Shown piece after piece: positions 43,864 through 52,769 of a stretch of 64,000 bases of DNA. How positions within the stretch are numbered: position 1 is the stretch's first letter; every line of letters starts with the position of its first letter. The position numbers and the translations under genes are program-made. The stretch lies in assembly GCF_027497495.1 (NCBI RefSeq), contig NZ_CP114205.1, positions 7,874,001 to 7,938,000 of the forward strand, read 5' to 3'. This stretch comes from Streptomyces tubercidicus. Lineage in GTDB: Bacteria; Actinomycetota; Actinomycetes; Streptomycetales; Streptomycetaceae. Below the pieces are notes generated by a model. That model had not been told where the DNA came from and searched no databases. It was given only the letters and a program-made list of their open reading frames with translations.

Positions 43864-44037
43864 ATGCTTTTCTTGGTCGTAGCCCTGTTCCTGTTCGGCG
43901 CGCTGATCGGGACCGCGGCGCATCTCCCGGTGCCCGTCACGGTCGTCGCCGGAATCGCCATCGCGGCCTGGCTGTTGATCTTCCTGACGAGGGAGCGCCG
44001 TAAGGCCGGCAGCACGACGAAGGGAGCCGGCCGATGA
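43864..44037 (+). CDS. Small membrane protein (57 aa)
   Basis: ATG at 43864 with GGAAAGGCGG upstream. It has two hydrophobic segments (MLFLVVALFLFGALIGTAAH and VTVVAGIAIAAWLLIFL) and a basic tail RERRKAGSTTK. Its stop overlaps the start of the next gene (ATGA), so they are co-translated. Function unknown. Confidence 0.75.
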   Translation: MLFLVVALFLFGALIGTAAHLPVPVTVVAGIAIAAWLLIFLTRERRKAGSTTKGAGR

Positions 44038-44300
44038 CCTCCGCCCGGATCCCGCTGAAGACCGGACCGCACCCGCAGGCCGACCGGATGGCCGTCGCCG
44101 CGTTCATTTGCGGCCTGCTGGGCATCCTGGTGTTCAACATCTTCTTCGGCCCGTGCGCCCTCTTCTTCGGTGCCGCGGCTCTCTACCGCGGCACCATCCG
44201 GCGCCTGCGCGCCTACCTGGGCCTGTTGTTCGGCACCGTGGACCTCGTGCTGCTGGCGGTGCTGTCCGCCCGCAGCGGGACCATCAGCTGGCACCTCTGA
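44034..44300 (+). CDS. Small DUF4190-like membrane protein
   Basis: 88 residues with two membrane helices: MAVAAFICGLLGILVFNIFF and AYLGLLFGTVDLVLLAVLSA. The first contains the A-x3-G-L-L-G-I-x-pattern of DUF4190 proteins, and the family's typical GPxALxxGxxAL motif is seen as GPCALFFGAAALYRG. Overlaps the preceding 57-residue gene by four bases. Function unknown. Confidence 0.7.
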   Translation: MTSARIPLKTGPHPQADRMAVAAFICGLLGILVFNIFFGPCALFFGAAALYRGTIRRLRAYLGLLFGTVDLVLLAVLSARSGTISWHL

Positions 44301-44307
44301 ACAGGAC

Positions 44308-44336
44308 GGCGGCCCTGGCGCTCCGCCAGGGCCGCC
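44308..44336. terminator. Bidirectional terminator between convergent genes
   Basis: GGCGGCCCTGGCG and CGCCAGGGCCGCC form a perfect 13-bp stem with a 3-base loop, eight bases after the stop at 44300 and about 20 bases from the stop of the convergent SRAP gene. Confidence 0.8.
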
Positions 44337-44356
44337 GGCCGCTCCCGCGCCCTTGC

Positions 44357-45106
44357 TCAGGCGTTGCCGGTGTCCTCGGCCGGCTCGGAAAGGAGCTGCG
44401 GGCCGTTGTTCCGCACATCGTTGACCGCGGTCGATACGGCGCGGGCGGCCAGATGTCCGGCGGCGGGGGCGGCCAGCAGGGCGCGTAGCTCGCCGGGGTC
44501 GTGGTGGGCGGGGTCGAGCCAGGCGCTCCAGTCGGCGGGGGCGACGGCCAGCGGCATGCGGGGGTGGACGCGGCCGGCGGCATCGGTGGCTTCGGTGGTG
44601 ATGATCGTGCAGGTGGTCCACCATGCCCCAGGCGCGTCGTCGTCCTCGGCGGCCGGGTCGCGCCAGAACTCGTACAGGCCGGCGAGCGCCATGACCTGGC
44701 TGTCTTCGGGGCTGATGAAGTACGGCTGCTTGTAGGACTTGGCGGTCTTGGTCGCGGCGACGGTCTGCCACTCGTAGAACCCGTCCGCGGGCAGCAGACA
44801 GCGCCGCTTGGCGAACGCGCGGCGGTAGGCCGGTTTCTCCGCGACGGTCTCCACCCTGGCGTTGATCATTTTCGCGCCCGTCTTCAGGCTCTTCGCCCAG
44901 GACGGCACCAGGCCCCAGCGCAGCGGCCGCAACTGCCGGGTGATCTCCCCGGTCTCCCGCTCGACGCGTTCCAGCACCGACCAGACATCGTCCGTCGGCG
45001 CCACATTCCAGCTCGGCTCCAGAGCCCGGTCAGGGTCCCAGCGGGTGACATCGAAGACGTCCGCCAGATCTTGCGGGCTGCGGGTGGAGACAAATCGGCC
45101 ACACAT
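44357..45106 (-). CDS. SOS response-associated peptidase (SRAP/HMCES/YedK family)
   Basis: 249 residues starting MCGRF, so the catalytic Cys2 is exposed after Met removal. Other family marks are NVAPT, LRWGLVPSWAKS, INARVETVAEKPAYR (the Arg and Glu contacts), RRCLLPADGFYEW and HPRMPLAV with the catalytic His. SRAP proteins form a thiazolidine crosslink with abasic sites in single-stranded DNA and so shield them from cleavage. The ATG at 45106 is required by this chemistry; longer upstream extensions are wrong. Transcribed alone. Confidence 0.95.
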   Translation of the reverse strand: MCGRFVSTRSPQDLADVFDVTRWDPDRALEPSWNVAPTDDVWSVLERVERETGEITRQLRPLRWGLVPSWAKSLKTGAKMINARVETVAEKPAYRRAFAKRRCLLPADGFYEWQTVAATKTAKSYKQPYFISPEDSQVMALAGLYEFWRDPAAEDDDAPGAWWTTCTIITTEATDAAGRVHPRMPLAVAPADWSAWLDPAHHDPGELRALLAAPAAGHLAARAVSTAVNDVRNNGPQLLSEPAEDTGNA

Positions 45107-45234
45107 GCTCCTAGCCTGCCAGGCACGAGGCCGGAACCGGCTGCTCAGGGGCGAAAGCACCGACGGTGCACCTAGTTGGCCCCTCTGAATGACTGGCCCC
45201 TCCGGCCGTCACCCTCAGTCGTCCTCAGTCGCCC

Positions 45235-45624
45235 TCAGTCGTCGAAGCGGCGGCGGGCGGTCTCGATATGGCCGAGGTACTGGTGGGTCCAGTCGCACAT
45301 CCCGGCAACCGTCGCGCGCAGGGCTCGCCCCGGCTCCGTGAGGGTGTACTCGAACCGTGGCGGCACGGTCGGATGCACGCACCGCTCGACCAGACCGTTG
45401 CGCTCCAGCATGCGCAGGTTCTGGGTGAGCATCTTGTGGCTGATGCCCTCGATCTCGTCGCGCAGCTCGGTGAAGCGCAGGGTGCGGTCACCCACGGCTT
45501 CGATGATCAGGAACGCCCACTTGTTGGCGACATCCGAGAAGATCTCCCGCGCCAGCGAGTCCGCGCGCGTCAGGTCCGCTTCGTCCTTGGACTTGGACGA
45601 GCCCTTGAACTGCTTGGTCACCAT
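45235..45624 (-). CDS. HxlR-family transcriptional regulator
   Basis: 129 residues. The winged helix has FSDVANKWAFLIIEAVGDRT, then LRFTELRDEIEGISHKMLTQ and LRMLERNGLVERCVHPTVPP, RFEYTLTEPGRAL. HxlR proteins respond to aldehydes, quinones or drug-like compounds, and most are autoregulated. It follows the AraC regulator (stop 45659) by 34 bp in the same direction. It has the N-terminal family region DLTRADSLAREIF with no Cys there. Confidence 0.87.
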   Translation of the reverse strand: MVTKQFKGSSKSKDEADLTRADSLAREIFSDVANKWAFLIIEAVGDRTLRFTELRDEIEGISHKMLTQNLRMLERNGLVERCVHPTVPPRFEYTLTEPGRALRATVAGMCDWTHQYLGHIETARRRFDD

Positions 45625-45658
45625 GAGGTTCCCCAGTCACCGAAAAGTGCGTTCTTTG

Positions 45659-46657
45659 CTACCGGCGGGCCGCCGTGTCGGAGGGCAGTTCGCCGAAGCG
45701 GTCGCGGTACTCGGCGGCGAAGCGGCCCAGGTGGGAGACGCCCCACCGGTAGGCGATGGTGCTGACGTGATCGGTGGAGGTGAGGATGTCCTCGCGGATC
45801 CGGTCCAGCCTCAGGTTGCGGACGTAGGTGAGGGGAGACAGCCCGAGTTGGGCGCGGAATGCGGAGCTGACGGTCCGTGGGCTGCAGTCTGCGGCGGCGG
45901 CGATGTCGCTGAGGGTGAGGCGTTCCGAGAGGTTCGTTTCGATGAAGGAGAGAGCCGCGCGTAAAGAGCGCGGGTGACTGGGATGAGGGCCGTCCCGAAG
46001 CTCGCCGGTATGGGTGTGGGGCTGAGCCAGCAGCAGGGCGGTGACAATGCATCGCAGCTGGCTGCGCGGCAGCTCCGCACGCTGGAACAAGGGGTCTCCT
46101 GAGTCCAGCTGCTCCACGAGGGAATGCACCAGCAGCCGTACCGCCCGGCCCTTGGGTTTGGCCAGGTCCAGGGCGAAGTCGAAGCGTACGGTCGATGTCG
46201 GCAGTTGCCCGGTGAGCGCGGCGAACTCCTGGTCGACGAGGGCGGCATCGATCCTCAGACCCAGAAAACGCGTCCGGCTGCGAGCGGGGCGCAGCTCCTG
46301 AGTGTCTCCGGGGTTCACGACTCCTGCGGTGGCCTTGTCGAGGGTCGCGTGCAGGCTGCCGCAGGTCGCCGCGATTGCGCCGGACACACCTATGTTGACG
46401 AAGTAGGAGCGGCGGCGGCCGGCCGCCGAAGCGACGCGGACGTCGAGTGGCGAGGCGAAGTAGCCGACCGCGAAGTCGGGGGCGGCGACGCCGCGCAGTT
46501 CGTGCTCGCCGCCGGCCAGGCCGTCCAGGGGAGAGGTGGTGATCGAGCCGCCGAACAGCCGGGTGGCAGCGTTGAGCAGATCGACCGGGTTCCGAGATTT
46601 GGTGATGCGGAACGTGCGCAGGGGAGTGGTCATGGCGTCACTCGTAGACCGCGTCAT
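45659..46657 (-). CDS. AraC-family transcriptional regulator (cupin-type N-terminus)
   Basis: 332 residues. The N-terminal part (about 30-200) is the AraC_binding_2 fold (FRITKSRNPVDLLNAATRLF, YFVNIGVSGAIAATCG, VVNPGDTQELRPARSRT). The C-terminus has two helix-turn-helix units: LTLSDIAAAADCSPRTVSSA and VSTIAYRWGVSHLGRFAAEY. This architecture is typical of NphR/FeaR-like activators of aromatic oxidation genes. It stands between the dioxygenase gene (start 47650, stop 46709) and the HxlR gene, all leftward, and probably activates the oxygenase genes. Confidence 0.88.
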   Translation of the reverse strand: MTRSTSDAMTTPLRTFRITKSRNPVDLLNAATRLFGGSITTSPLDGLAGGEHELRGVAAPDFAVGYFASPLDVRVASAAGRRRSYFVNIGVSGAIAATCGSLHATLDKATAGVVNPGDTQELRPARSRTRFLGLRIDAALVDQEFAALTGQLPTSTVRFDFALDLAKPKGRAVRLLVHSLVEQLDSGDPLFQRAELPRSQLRCIVTALLLAQPHTHTGELRDGPHPSHPRSLRAALSFIETNLSERLTLSDIAAAADCSPRTVSSAFRAQLGLSPLTYVRNLRLDRIREDILTSTDHVSTIAYRWGVSHLGRFAAEYRDRFGELPSDTAARR

Positions 46658-46708
46658 GGTGGGAACTCCTTGTGCGGCCAGACGTTGGCCACCTCGCTCC
46701 GAGGACGC

Positions 46709-47650
46709 TCAGATCGGCGGGGCGACGAACAGCCCGGGGTCGACGTCATTGTGGGACTTGGCGGCAATGTATTCGTTCATCTCATTGGCCGTGCCCCACT
46801 GGTCGGCGTTGGTGGGGTCCGTCAGGTCGAAGAGGTGCGGATGCCAGGTGTCCTCGTCCACGACTTCGAGCTCGGTGGTGTACTCGACAGTGTTGCCCGC
46901 CCGGTCGAGGTAGTAACTGAAGGAGTTGTCACCGGCGCGGTGCCGGCCCGGACCCCACAGGCGCTCGATGCCCAGCCGCTGCATCCGGCCCGTGCCGCGC
47001 AGGAACTCGTCCACCCCGCGCATCTCGAAGGACGCGTGGTGGAAGGCCGCATGCGGGCCGCGGACGATGCCGAAGCTGTGGTGGTAGGTGTTGCAGCGCA
47101 GAAACCACATGATCTCGCCGCGGCCGCCGATGCACAGGGTGTCCGAGAGCCGGAAACCGAGATGCTTGATGTACCAGGCCACCGTGGCTTCGGGCGTGGG
47201 CGAGTTCATCAGCACATGCGACAGCCGCACGGGGATGGACTCCCGGGCCTCGATCGTGCGGTGCCGGCGTGGGGTGACGTCGGCGGAGACCTCGACCACA
47301 CGGCCCTCGTTGTCGAAGAAGCGGACCGCATAGCCGCCTCCGGGAGTGTCCAGCACCTTCGGTTCCCGCACCAGCTTCACCCCCTGCGCGATCAACTGCG
47401 CGGCCAGGGCGTCGACATCGGCGGGGTGGGCGGCACCGAAGGCGATGAGGTCGGTGCGCTTCTGCTGGTCCTCGCGCAGCCGCACCACGTACTGCTCCGG
47501 GGAGCCTTCGGCCGCCAGGAAGGAGACACCCGTGTCACCGGCGGTCTCCGTCAGCCCCCATAACTCGGTGTAGAACTGGCGCTGTTCGGCGAAGTTCGGC
47601 ATGGCGACATCGATATGCCGCAGGTGGGTGATCAAGCTTGTGTCGCTCAT
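46709..47650 (-). CDS. VOC-family extradiol (catechol 2,3-) dioxygenase
   Basis: 313 residues made of two VOC modules, the size of type I extradiol dioxygenases. Module 1 (LRHIDVAMPNFAEQRQFYTE) lacks metal ligands, as in the family. Module 2 (LSHVLMNSPTPEATVAWYIK) carries them: His in YHHSFGIV or FHHASFEM and Glu in TVEYTTEL. These enzymes cleave catechol rings next to the hydroxyls using Fe(II). It is paired with a flavin monooxygenase gene and an AraC regulator, so ring hydroxylation followed by ring cleavage is inferred. Confidence 0.87.
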   Translation of the reverse strand: MSDTSLITHLRHIDVAMPNFAEQRQFYTELWGLTETAGDTGVSFLAAEGSPEQYVVRLREDQQKRTDLIAFGAAHPADVDALAAQLIAQGVKLVREPKVLDTPGGGYAVRFFDNEGRVVEVSADVTPRRHRTIEARESIPVRLSHVLMNSPTPEATVAWYIKHLGFRLSDTLCIGGRGEIMWFLRCNTYHHSFGIVRGPHAAFHHASFEMRGVDEFLRGTGRMQRLGIERLWGPGRHRAGDNSFSYYLDRAGNTVEYTTELEVVDEDTWHPHLFDLTDPTNADQWGTANEMNEYIAAKSHNDVDPGLFVAPPI

Positions 47651-47742
47651 CGGTCACACTCCTCGTATGGGGCGGATGAGTTGAGGCGTTCGGTCAGCCG
47701 GTCGACGACGGTGGGCATCGACGGTGGGCATCGGATGAATGG

Positions 47743-48870
47743 TTACGCCGGCTCGGCCATCTGCTGGTGACAGGCGTTGACCAGCGGGTACGCCTCGCGG
47801 TGACGCTGTGCCTGCTCCAGGCCGACGATCGCCACCGAGGTCTGAACGAGCGTGCGGCACCGCTGTGCACGCCGGTCGACGAACGACGTGAGCCCCGCGC
47901 CGACCGACTCATGACACGCGAGTTCGTGGGCCAGCACGAGCCCGTCCTCGATCGCCAGGGCCGCGCCGCTGGCCATCTGCGGTGCCGGCGCGTGCGCGGC
48001 GTCACCGATGACGACGCCGCTTCCGCGGTTCCAGGCACCCGCCAACAGCGCCGTCCGGACCGGGCGGCGTACCACCGACTCCGACGCGGACACCAGAGGG
48101 CGGATCTCTTTCACCCGCCCCGGGAAGCCCGCAAGGAGCTGCCGCAGGCGCGGGGCGAGTTCGGCATCGGGCAGGGCGCTGTGTCCTACTCCGTTCTCCG
48201 TGAGGAACACGTACGCCTGGCTGCCCGAGATGGGGATGACTCCAGCCGTGTTGACCTCGCCGGCGAACTGATGGACACCCGTGGCCCACCGCGGGCGCGG
48301 CACCAGGGCCCGCCAGACCATCTGCCCGTGGTAGTCGAGCGAGGTCGCCAAGCCCAGCAGGGCCCGGACCGACGAGCGGATGCCATCCGCGCCCACCAAC
48401 AGCGCGACCTGCCGGACCGTCCCGTCCGAGAACCGCACCCGGACCAGCTCCTCCTCCTGGTCCACCGCCGCGACCGTCATCCCGTAGTGCACCACCACCC
48501 CACTGCGCTCGGCCGTCTCCCGCAGGATCCGGTGCAGTACGGGGCGCGCCATGCCGAGCATCGCCGGCCGCTCCGCGCCGATCAGACGCGGCAACTGGAC
48601 CTGGTCCGCAGACGCGCCGTTCACGTCCACATGGGTGATGCCGGCCATCCCGTAGCCCTCGGCCAGACACCTGTCCGCGAGTCCCAACTCGTCCAGCGCG
48701 CGCAGCGCAGGGCCGGTCAGGCACAGCCCCCATCCCGACGTCGCCGTCGCCGGGGCGGCCTCGGCGATCTCGACCCGCCACCCCCTGCGCGCCAGGGCCG
48801 ACGCCGCCGTCAGACCGGCGACACCCGCACCCACGATCACGGCCGTCCGCGCACCGCGGCAGCTCTTCAT
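47743..48870 (-). CDS. FAD-dependent aromatic monooxygenase
   Basis: 375 residues of the PHBH/UbiH-like class. The FAD motif is VIVGAGVAGLTAASALARRG, the DG motif is LLVGADGIRSSVRALLG and the GD motif is GVVIGDAAHAPAPQMASGAA. It uses NAD(P)H and oxygen to hydroxylate an aromatic or phenolic substrate. The extradiol dioxygenase gene follows after about 90 bp in the same direction, so the two steps probably form a catabolic unit. The substrate cannot be determined. Confidence 0.88.
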   Translation of the reverse strand: MKSCRGARTAVIVGAGVAGLTAASALARRGWRVEIAEAAPATATSGWGLCLTGPALRALDELGLADRCLAEGYGMAGITHVDVNGASADQVQLPRLIGAERPAMLGMARPVLHRILRETAERSGVVVHYGMTVAAVDQEEELVRVRFSDGTVRQVALLVGADGIRSSVRALLGLATSLDYHGQMVWRALVPRPRWATGVHQFAGEVNTAGVIPISGSQAYVFLTENGVGHSALPDAELAPRLRQLLAGFPGRVKEIRPLVSASESVVRRPVRTALLAGAWNRGSGVVIGDAAHAPAPQMASGAALAIEDGLVLAHELACHESVGAGLTSFVDRRAQRCRTLVQTSVAIVGLEQAQRHREAYPLVNACHQQMAEPA

Positions 48871-49094
48871 CCACGCCTCCTGAGCACCGAATTCACCGGA
48901 ACCCTAGGAGCCGCCACGGCTCCGCCCTATCCGTATCGGGAGGCGACTATCCACTTCCGGCAATCGATGCATCGCGGTGGTATCCCTCGCTGCCACCGCG
49001 CTGCTGCTCCCGCGCCGGTACCACCGCGGCCTCGCCGTCCGAACCAGCGTGCCGTTGTCGACGGCGGCGGCGCCAATGTCCTACGGGACAGCCC

Positions 49095-49670
49095 TTAGCT
49101 CTGGACCGGACCCGGGCCCGGCTGGGGCATGGGGATTTCGAAGTGGACCGTGTCGACGCCGGGGCCGTGTTCGCCGGTGGTCCGGGCGTCGAACACCTCC
49201 TTGGCCATGCTCCGCCAGAAGCCTTCGGCTCCTTCTGCCCGGACATTGGTGTGCAGATAGATGCTGTCGTAGCCAGGAGTCGTGGCGGCGAAGTCGGCGG
49301 CCATGTGCACCAGGGTCCGTGCCAGGCCGTGCCGTCGGTGGCCTCGCCGGACATAGACGCGGACAATTTGTGCGGTGGTCCCGTCCGGGTAGCGCTCGGC
49401 GAGCCAGCGGGGGTGGGGCGGGTGGACCGGCCCGGCCGAGCGCACACCGGTCGTGGCTACCACCTCACCGTCGTGCACGGCGACCAGCAGGAGATGCCGT
49501 GGGTCATCCAGGTAGGTGCCCGCGATATCGACGACGTCCCGGTGCCATGCGGGAACGTAGCCGTAGCCGAACTCCGAATAGAAGGTGTCGAGCATCAGGC
49601 GGCGCGCGCCGTCGATGTCTGATGGTGTGGCGGGGCGAAGGGTGTAGCTGGGGTGTGGTGCGTGGGTCAT
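49095..49670 (-). CDS. GNAT N-acetyltransferase
   Basis: 191 residues. YTLRPATPSDIDGARRLMLD opens the fold, VAVHDGEVVATTGVR forms strands 2-3, and the acetyl-CoA loop is IVRVYVRRGHRRHGLARTLV (a variant of RxxGxG/A). YDSIYLHTNVRAEGAEGFWR is the C-terminal part with an acceptor-side W. The acceptor molecule is unknown. It is separated from the downstream CobW gene by a terminator at 49750. Confidence 0.85.
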   Translation of the reverse strand: MTHAPHPSYTLRPATPSDIDGARRLMLDTFYSEFGYGYVPAWHRDVVDIAGTYLDDPRHLLLVAVHDGEVVATTGVRSAGPVHPPHPRWLAERYPDGTTAQIVRVYVRRGHRRHGLARTLVHMAADFAATTPGYDSIYLHTNVRAEGAEGFWRSMAKEVFDARTTGEHGPGVDTVHFEIPMPQPGPGPVQS

Positions 49671-49749
49671 CGTGGATCTCCGGTGTGCTGAAAGGCGATC
49701 TTGTCGCGCCGCCTGTCGCCCATTGCTGGCGCTCGCCCCTCGATCAGGC

Positions 49750-49790
49750 CGGGTTGGGCAGTGCCGTGGCTGCGACCACTGCCCAACCCG
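49750..49790 (-). terminator. Terminator after the cobW-like gene
   Basis: CGGGTTGGGCAGTG and CACTGCCCAACCCG form a perfect 14-bp stem with a 13-base loop, seven bases past the stop of the CobW-family gene at 49797. Confidence 0.8.
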
Positions 49791-49796
49791 GAGCTT

Positions 49797-50966
49797 TCAG
49801 GCCTGCGCCACCAGGTCGGGCTGCTCGTGTGCGCAGGCGTCGTCGATTCCGTAGGTGTCCCACGCGGGGAACGGGTCGTCGGTGAGACGTTCCCCTTCGG
49901 CCAAGAGGCAGCCTTCCAGGGCCGCTTGGAGTGCTTCGGCATGTAGCCCGGTGCCGATGAAGACCAGCTCCTGGCCCTGGCTGTCGTCGGTGTCACGGGC
50001 CCCGGACGGTTCAAAGCGTGCGACGGCCCCGGCCTGCGACCACAGGCCGGTGACCTGGGGACGGCTGGCCAGCCAGAAGAAGCCTTTGGAGCGTAGGATC
50101 CGGCCGTAGGTGCCACTGTCGAGTCCCTCAGTGACGAAGGTCCACAGGCGGCCGGGGTGGAAGGGAGCGGCGGCACGGAAGACCGTGCTGGAGATGCCGT
50201 ACTCCTCGGTCTCGGGTACGTGGTCGCCGTTGATTTCGCGCACCCAGCCCGGGGCCTGCTGGGCCCGCTCCAGGTCGAACAGCCCGGTGCCGAGGATGTC
50301 GGCGGAGTTCACCTGCCCGTGACTGGCCGGGACGATACGGGCGGCGGGATTCAGGCGGGCAAGCGTGGCCTTGAGACGGTCGGCGCTCTCCGTCCCGACG
50401 AGGTCGGTCTTGTTGAGGACGATGACATCGGCGAACTCGATCTGGTCCATCAGCAGGTCGCTGACGGTGCGTTCGTCATCCTCATACTGGTCCAGGCCCC
50501 GCTCGGCCAGCCCATCGCCTCCGTTCAGCTCCGGCAGGAAGTTGGCGGCGTCGACGACGGTGACCATCGTGTCCAGCTTGGCGAGGTCTCCCAGCGTCGC
50601 TCCGTCATCGCGGGGAAAGGCGAAGGTGGCCGCGACCGGCATCGGTTCCGAGATGCCGCTGGACTCGATGAGGAGATAGTCGAAGCGCCCCTCGCGGGCC
50701 AGCCGGTCGACCTCTTCGAGAAGGTCATCGCGCAAGGTGCAGCAGATACAGCCGTTGGTCATCTCGACCAGCCGTTCCTCGGTGCGCGAGAGTGCGGCCT
50801 CGCCGCCCCGCACCAGCGTCGCGTCAATGTTGATCTCGCTCATGTCATTGACGATGACCGCGACGCGCAGGCCCTCCCGGTTGCCCAGGACGTGGTTGAG
50901 CAGGGTGGTCTTGCCGGCTCCGAGGAAGCCGGACAGGACCGTAACGGGCAGTCGGTTGTGCGTCAT
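49797..50966 (-). CDS. CobW/COG0523-family G3E GTPase (putative zinc chaperone)
   Basis: 389 residues. Walker A is GFLGAGKTT, the conserved metal motif is [12 protein letters not shown] (CxCC), the guanine motif is NKTDL, and the switch region ESSGISEP is present. The C-terminal CobW domain spans about 250-385 ([19 protein letters not shown]). COG0523 proteins are metallochaperones; members linked to C-minus ribosomal proteins belong to the zinc-starvation response. It starts eight bases after the L32 gene stop, so the two are one operon. A Zur-type role is inferred from context. Confidence 0.9.
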   Translation of the reverse strand: MTHNRLPVTVLSGFLGAGKTTLLNHVLGNREGLRVAVIVNDMSEINIDATLVRGGEAALSRTEERLVEMTNGCICCTLRDDLLEEVDRLAREGRFDYLLIESSGISEPMPVAATFAFPRDDGATLGDLAKLDTMVTVVDAANFLPELNGGDGLAERGLDQYEDDERTVSDLLMDQIEFADVIVLNKTDLVGTESADRLKATLARLNPAARIVPASHGQVNSADILGTGLFDLERAQQAPGWVREINGDHVPETEEYGISSTVFRAAAPFHPGRLWTFVTEGLDSGTYGRILRSKGFFWLASRPQVTGLWSQAGAVARFEPSGARDTDDSQGQELVFIGTGLHAEALQAALEGCLLAEGERLTDDPFPAWDTYGIDDACAHEQPDLVAQA

Positions 50967-50974
50967 GCGGCCGC

Positions 50975-51145
50975 TCAGCTCTCCGGTCGCAGCAGCCCGC
51001 GTTCATACGCCTTGGCCAGCCGCTGCGGGACGAGGTACGGGGTGCCGTCCACGGTGACGGGCACGAGCTGCGGGGTGGTCGCCTTCCACTGGGCGCGGCG
51101 GTGGCGGGTGTTGCTGCGGGACATCTTCCGCTTGGGTACGGCCAT
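50975..51145 (-). CDS. rpmF: Zinc-independent ribosomal protein L32 paralogue (bL32, C-minus)
   Basis: 56 residues: [20 protein letters not shown] at the N-terminus is diagnostic of bL32, and the chain ends [15 protein letters not shown]. Zinc-type L32 has four Cys in two CxxC-like pairs; this one has no Cys at all, so it is the C-minus form made under zinc limitation to free zinc from ribosomes. It lies just upstream of the CobW GTPase gene in the same operon. A Fur/Zur-like palindrome is 42 bases before its start. Confidence 0.92.
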   Translation of the reverse strand: MAVPKRKMSRSNTRHRRAQWKATTPQLVPVTVDGTPYLVPQRLAKAYERGLLRPES

Positions 51146-51186
51146 GGCGGACCTCCTGAGTGAGTAGGTGACGGACTCACTCTATA

Positions 51187-51207
51187 TGGAAATGGATGTC
51201 ATTACCA
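51187..51207. promoter_or_regulatory. Candidate Zur box upstream of the L32-CobW operon
   Basis: TGG-A-AATG-GATGT-CATT-A-CCA is a near-perfect 21-bp inverted repeat whose AATG-N5-CATT core has the layout of Fur-family boxes. It is much more AT-rich than its surroundings and lies 42-62 bases before the L32 ATG. Zinc-dependent repression by Zur is inferred. Confidence 0.7.
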
Positions 51208-51255
51208 AAAAGGCGGTGCTGTGCCGTCGAGTGATGAGGCGGTCCCCTTCAGCCA

Positions 51256-52326
51256 TCAGGCGGCCTTCCCCGCAAGAGGCCGGGCGACCGGGTGCAGCGC
51301 CGCGTATTCCAGAGGTGCCGACGGGTCGATCGAGACATCGAGCGGTGCGGGGTCGGCGCCCGCGCGGACGAGGAGGTCCCCGATGGCGGCGATCATCGCG
51401 CCGTTGTCGGTGCACAGCTTCAGCGGTGGGACGCGCAGGGTGAGACCGGCCGCCGCGCACCGTTCCTCCGCCAGCGCCCGGACCCGGGAGTTAGCCGCCA
51501 CCCCGCCGACCACGACCAGAGTGCCGACGCCATGCGCGGTGCAGGCGGCCACCGCCTTCCGGGTCAGCACATCGGCGACCGCTTCCTGTAGTGCGGCGGC
51601 CCCGTCGGCCACCGGCAGTTCCTGCCCGCGGTGGCGCTCCGCCCACCGTGCCGCCGCGGTCTTCAGCCCCGAGAACGAGAAGGTGTACGGATCATCACGC
51701 GGCCCGGTGAGCGGCCGGGGGAGTGTGACAGCGCGGGCGTCACCCTCGCGCGCCATCCGGTCGATGGCCGGCCCGCCGGGGTACGGCAGCCTGAAGACCC
51801 GGGCGACCTTGTCGAAGCACTCGCCGGCCGCATCGTCGAGAGTGTCACCGAGGTGCACGATGGGATCCCGCGCCAGGTCGCGGACGAACAGCAGCGAGGT
51901 GTGCCCGCCGGAGACGATCAGCACCACGCAGGGGTCGGGCAGCGGTCCGTGCGCCAGGGTGTCGGCGGCGACGTGTCCCGCCAGGTGATGCACGCCGTAG
52001 AGCGGAACGCCCAGCGCATACGCCAGCCCCTTCGCACCGGCCAGTCCGACCTGGAGCGCACCGGAAAGCCCCGGCCCGGTCGTCACCGCGACCGCCCCGA
52101 TATCGGACATCCGCAGCCCGGCCTCTGCCAGCGCCCGGTGCACCACCGGGGTGAACGAGTGGACATGGGCGCGGGCGGCGATCTCCGGTACCACCCCGCC
52201 GAACCGCGCATGTTCCTCCATGCTCGACGCCACGGCATGCCCCAGCAGCCGACCCCCGCGCACCAGCCCCGCCCCTGTTTCATCACAGGACGACTCGATG
52301 CCCAGCACCACGGGCGTTCCCTGCAT
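51256..52326 (-). CDS. tsaD: tRNA N6-adenosine threonylcarbamoyltransferase TsaD
   Basis: 356 residues. The ATP/metal motifs of TsaD/Kae1 are clear: GIESSCDET near the N-terminus, [11 protein letters not shown] with the two metal His, [21 protein letters not shown] and [10 protein letters not shown] with the metal Asp. It transfers the threonylcarbamoyl group to A37 of ANN-decoding tRNAs, with TsaB/TsaE partners. TsaB, TsaE and RimI genes, normally beside the housekeeping copy, are absent here, so this may be a second copy. It is upstream of, and in the same direction as, the zinc-starvation-like operon. An AT-rich palindrome is 51 bases upstream. Confidence 0.92.
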   Translation of the reverse strand: MQGTPVVLGIESSCDETGAGLVRGGRLLGHAVASSMEEHARFGGVVPEIAARAHVHSFTPVVHRALAEAGLRMSDIGAVAVTTGPGLSGALQVGLAGAKGLAYALGVPLYGVHHLAGHVAADTLAHGPLPDPCVVLIVSGGHTSLLFVRDLARDPIVHLGDTLDDAAGECFDKVARVFRLPYPGGPAIDRMAREGDARAVTLPRPLTGPRDDPYTFSFSGLKTAAARWAERHRGQELPVADGAAALQEAVADVLTRKAVAACTAHGVGTLVVVGGVAANSRVRALAEERCAAAGLTLRVPPLKLCTDNGAMIAAIGDLLVRAGADPAPLDVSIDPSAPLEYAALHPVARPLAGKAA

Positions 52327-52376
52327 GTCATTCCCCTCTCGCGCTGCGACCTGACCGGCTAATTGCCGAAGGTTAG

Positions 52377-52399
52377 TTATTGCGAAGGATATGCAATAA
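52377..52399. promoter_or_regulatory. AT-rich palindrome upstream of tsaD
   Basis: TTATTGC and GCAATAA are perfect inverted arms separated by nine bases. Its AT richness stands out. It differs from the Zur-like box at 51187 and may be an operator or promoter element of tsaD. Confidence 0.5.
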
Positions 52400-52769
52400 G
52401 CCGCGCGCGGGGGGCTGGCGGCTGAGTTGGCTGGGGTGGTGGCGCTGACCCGCCTTCGTTTCTGTCGGTCAACGCCCTGATCCGAGACAGAGTTCAGGTG
52501 TGATCAGGCCAGTCTGCCTTCGCTACCCCGCCACATGGGCGTCGTCGTGCTGTGGGAGCACGCCTTGCTGTCACCCCCGCGCGCAGCGCCTGCAGCGCCT
52601 GACGCCCGCCTCCGGCGCATACGCCACCTCCGGTTCAGCTGCGCGCAACGGCCACCGCCCGGAGCGTCCGCGGTCGTTACGCTCCTCCGGTACGGCTGGG
52701 CGTCTCGGGCAGGCGAGCGATGAGACACCGTCAACAACGCGCAAAAATGGAACGATTGGGGAGCAGAAC
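52400..52769. other. Intergenic region before the thioesterase operon
   Basis: No recognisable gene. Open frames across 52504-52760 on both strands show no family resemblance or ribosome site. The composition becomes less GC-rich close to 52740, where the operon promoter is expected. Confidence 0.4.

Noticed and set aside
46124-47563. Plus-strand open frame of 479 codons
   Set aside because: Antisense to the AraC and dioxygenase genes, which both have clear family motifs.
47706-47738. Two copies of GACGGTGGGCATC
   Set aside because: A short duplication in the gap before the dioxygenase gene with no symmetry or position suggesting regulation.
52504-52760. Short frames on both strands before the thioesterase gene
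   Set aside because: Arg/Ser/Pro-rich translation without a start site or known motif.
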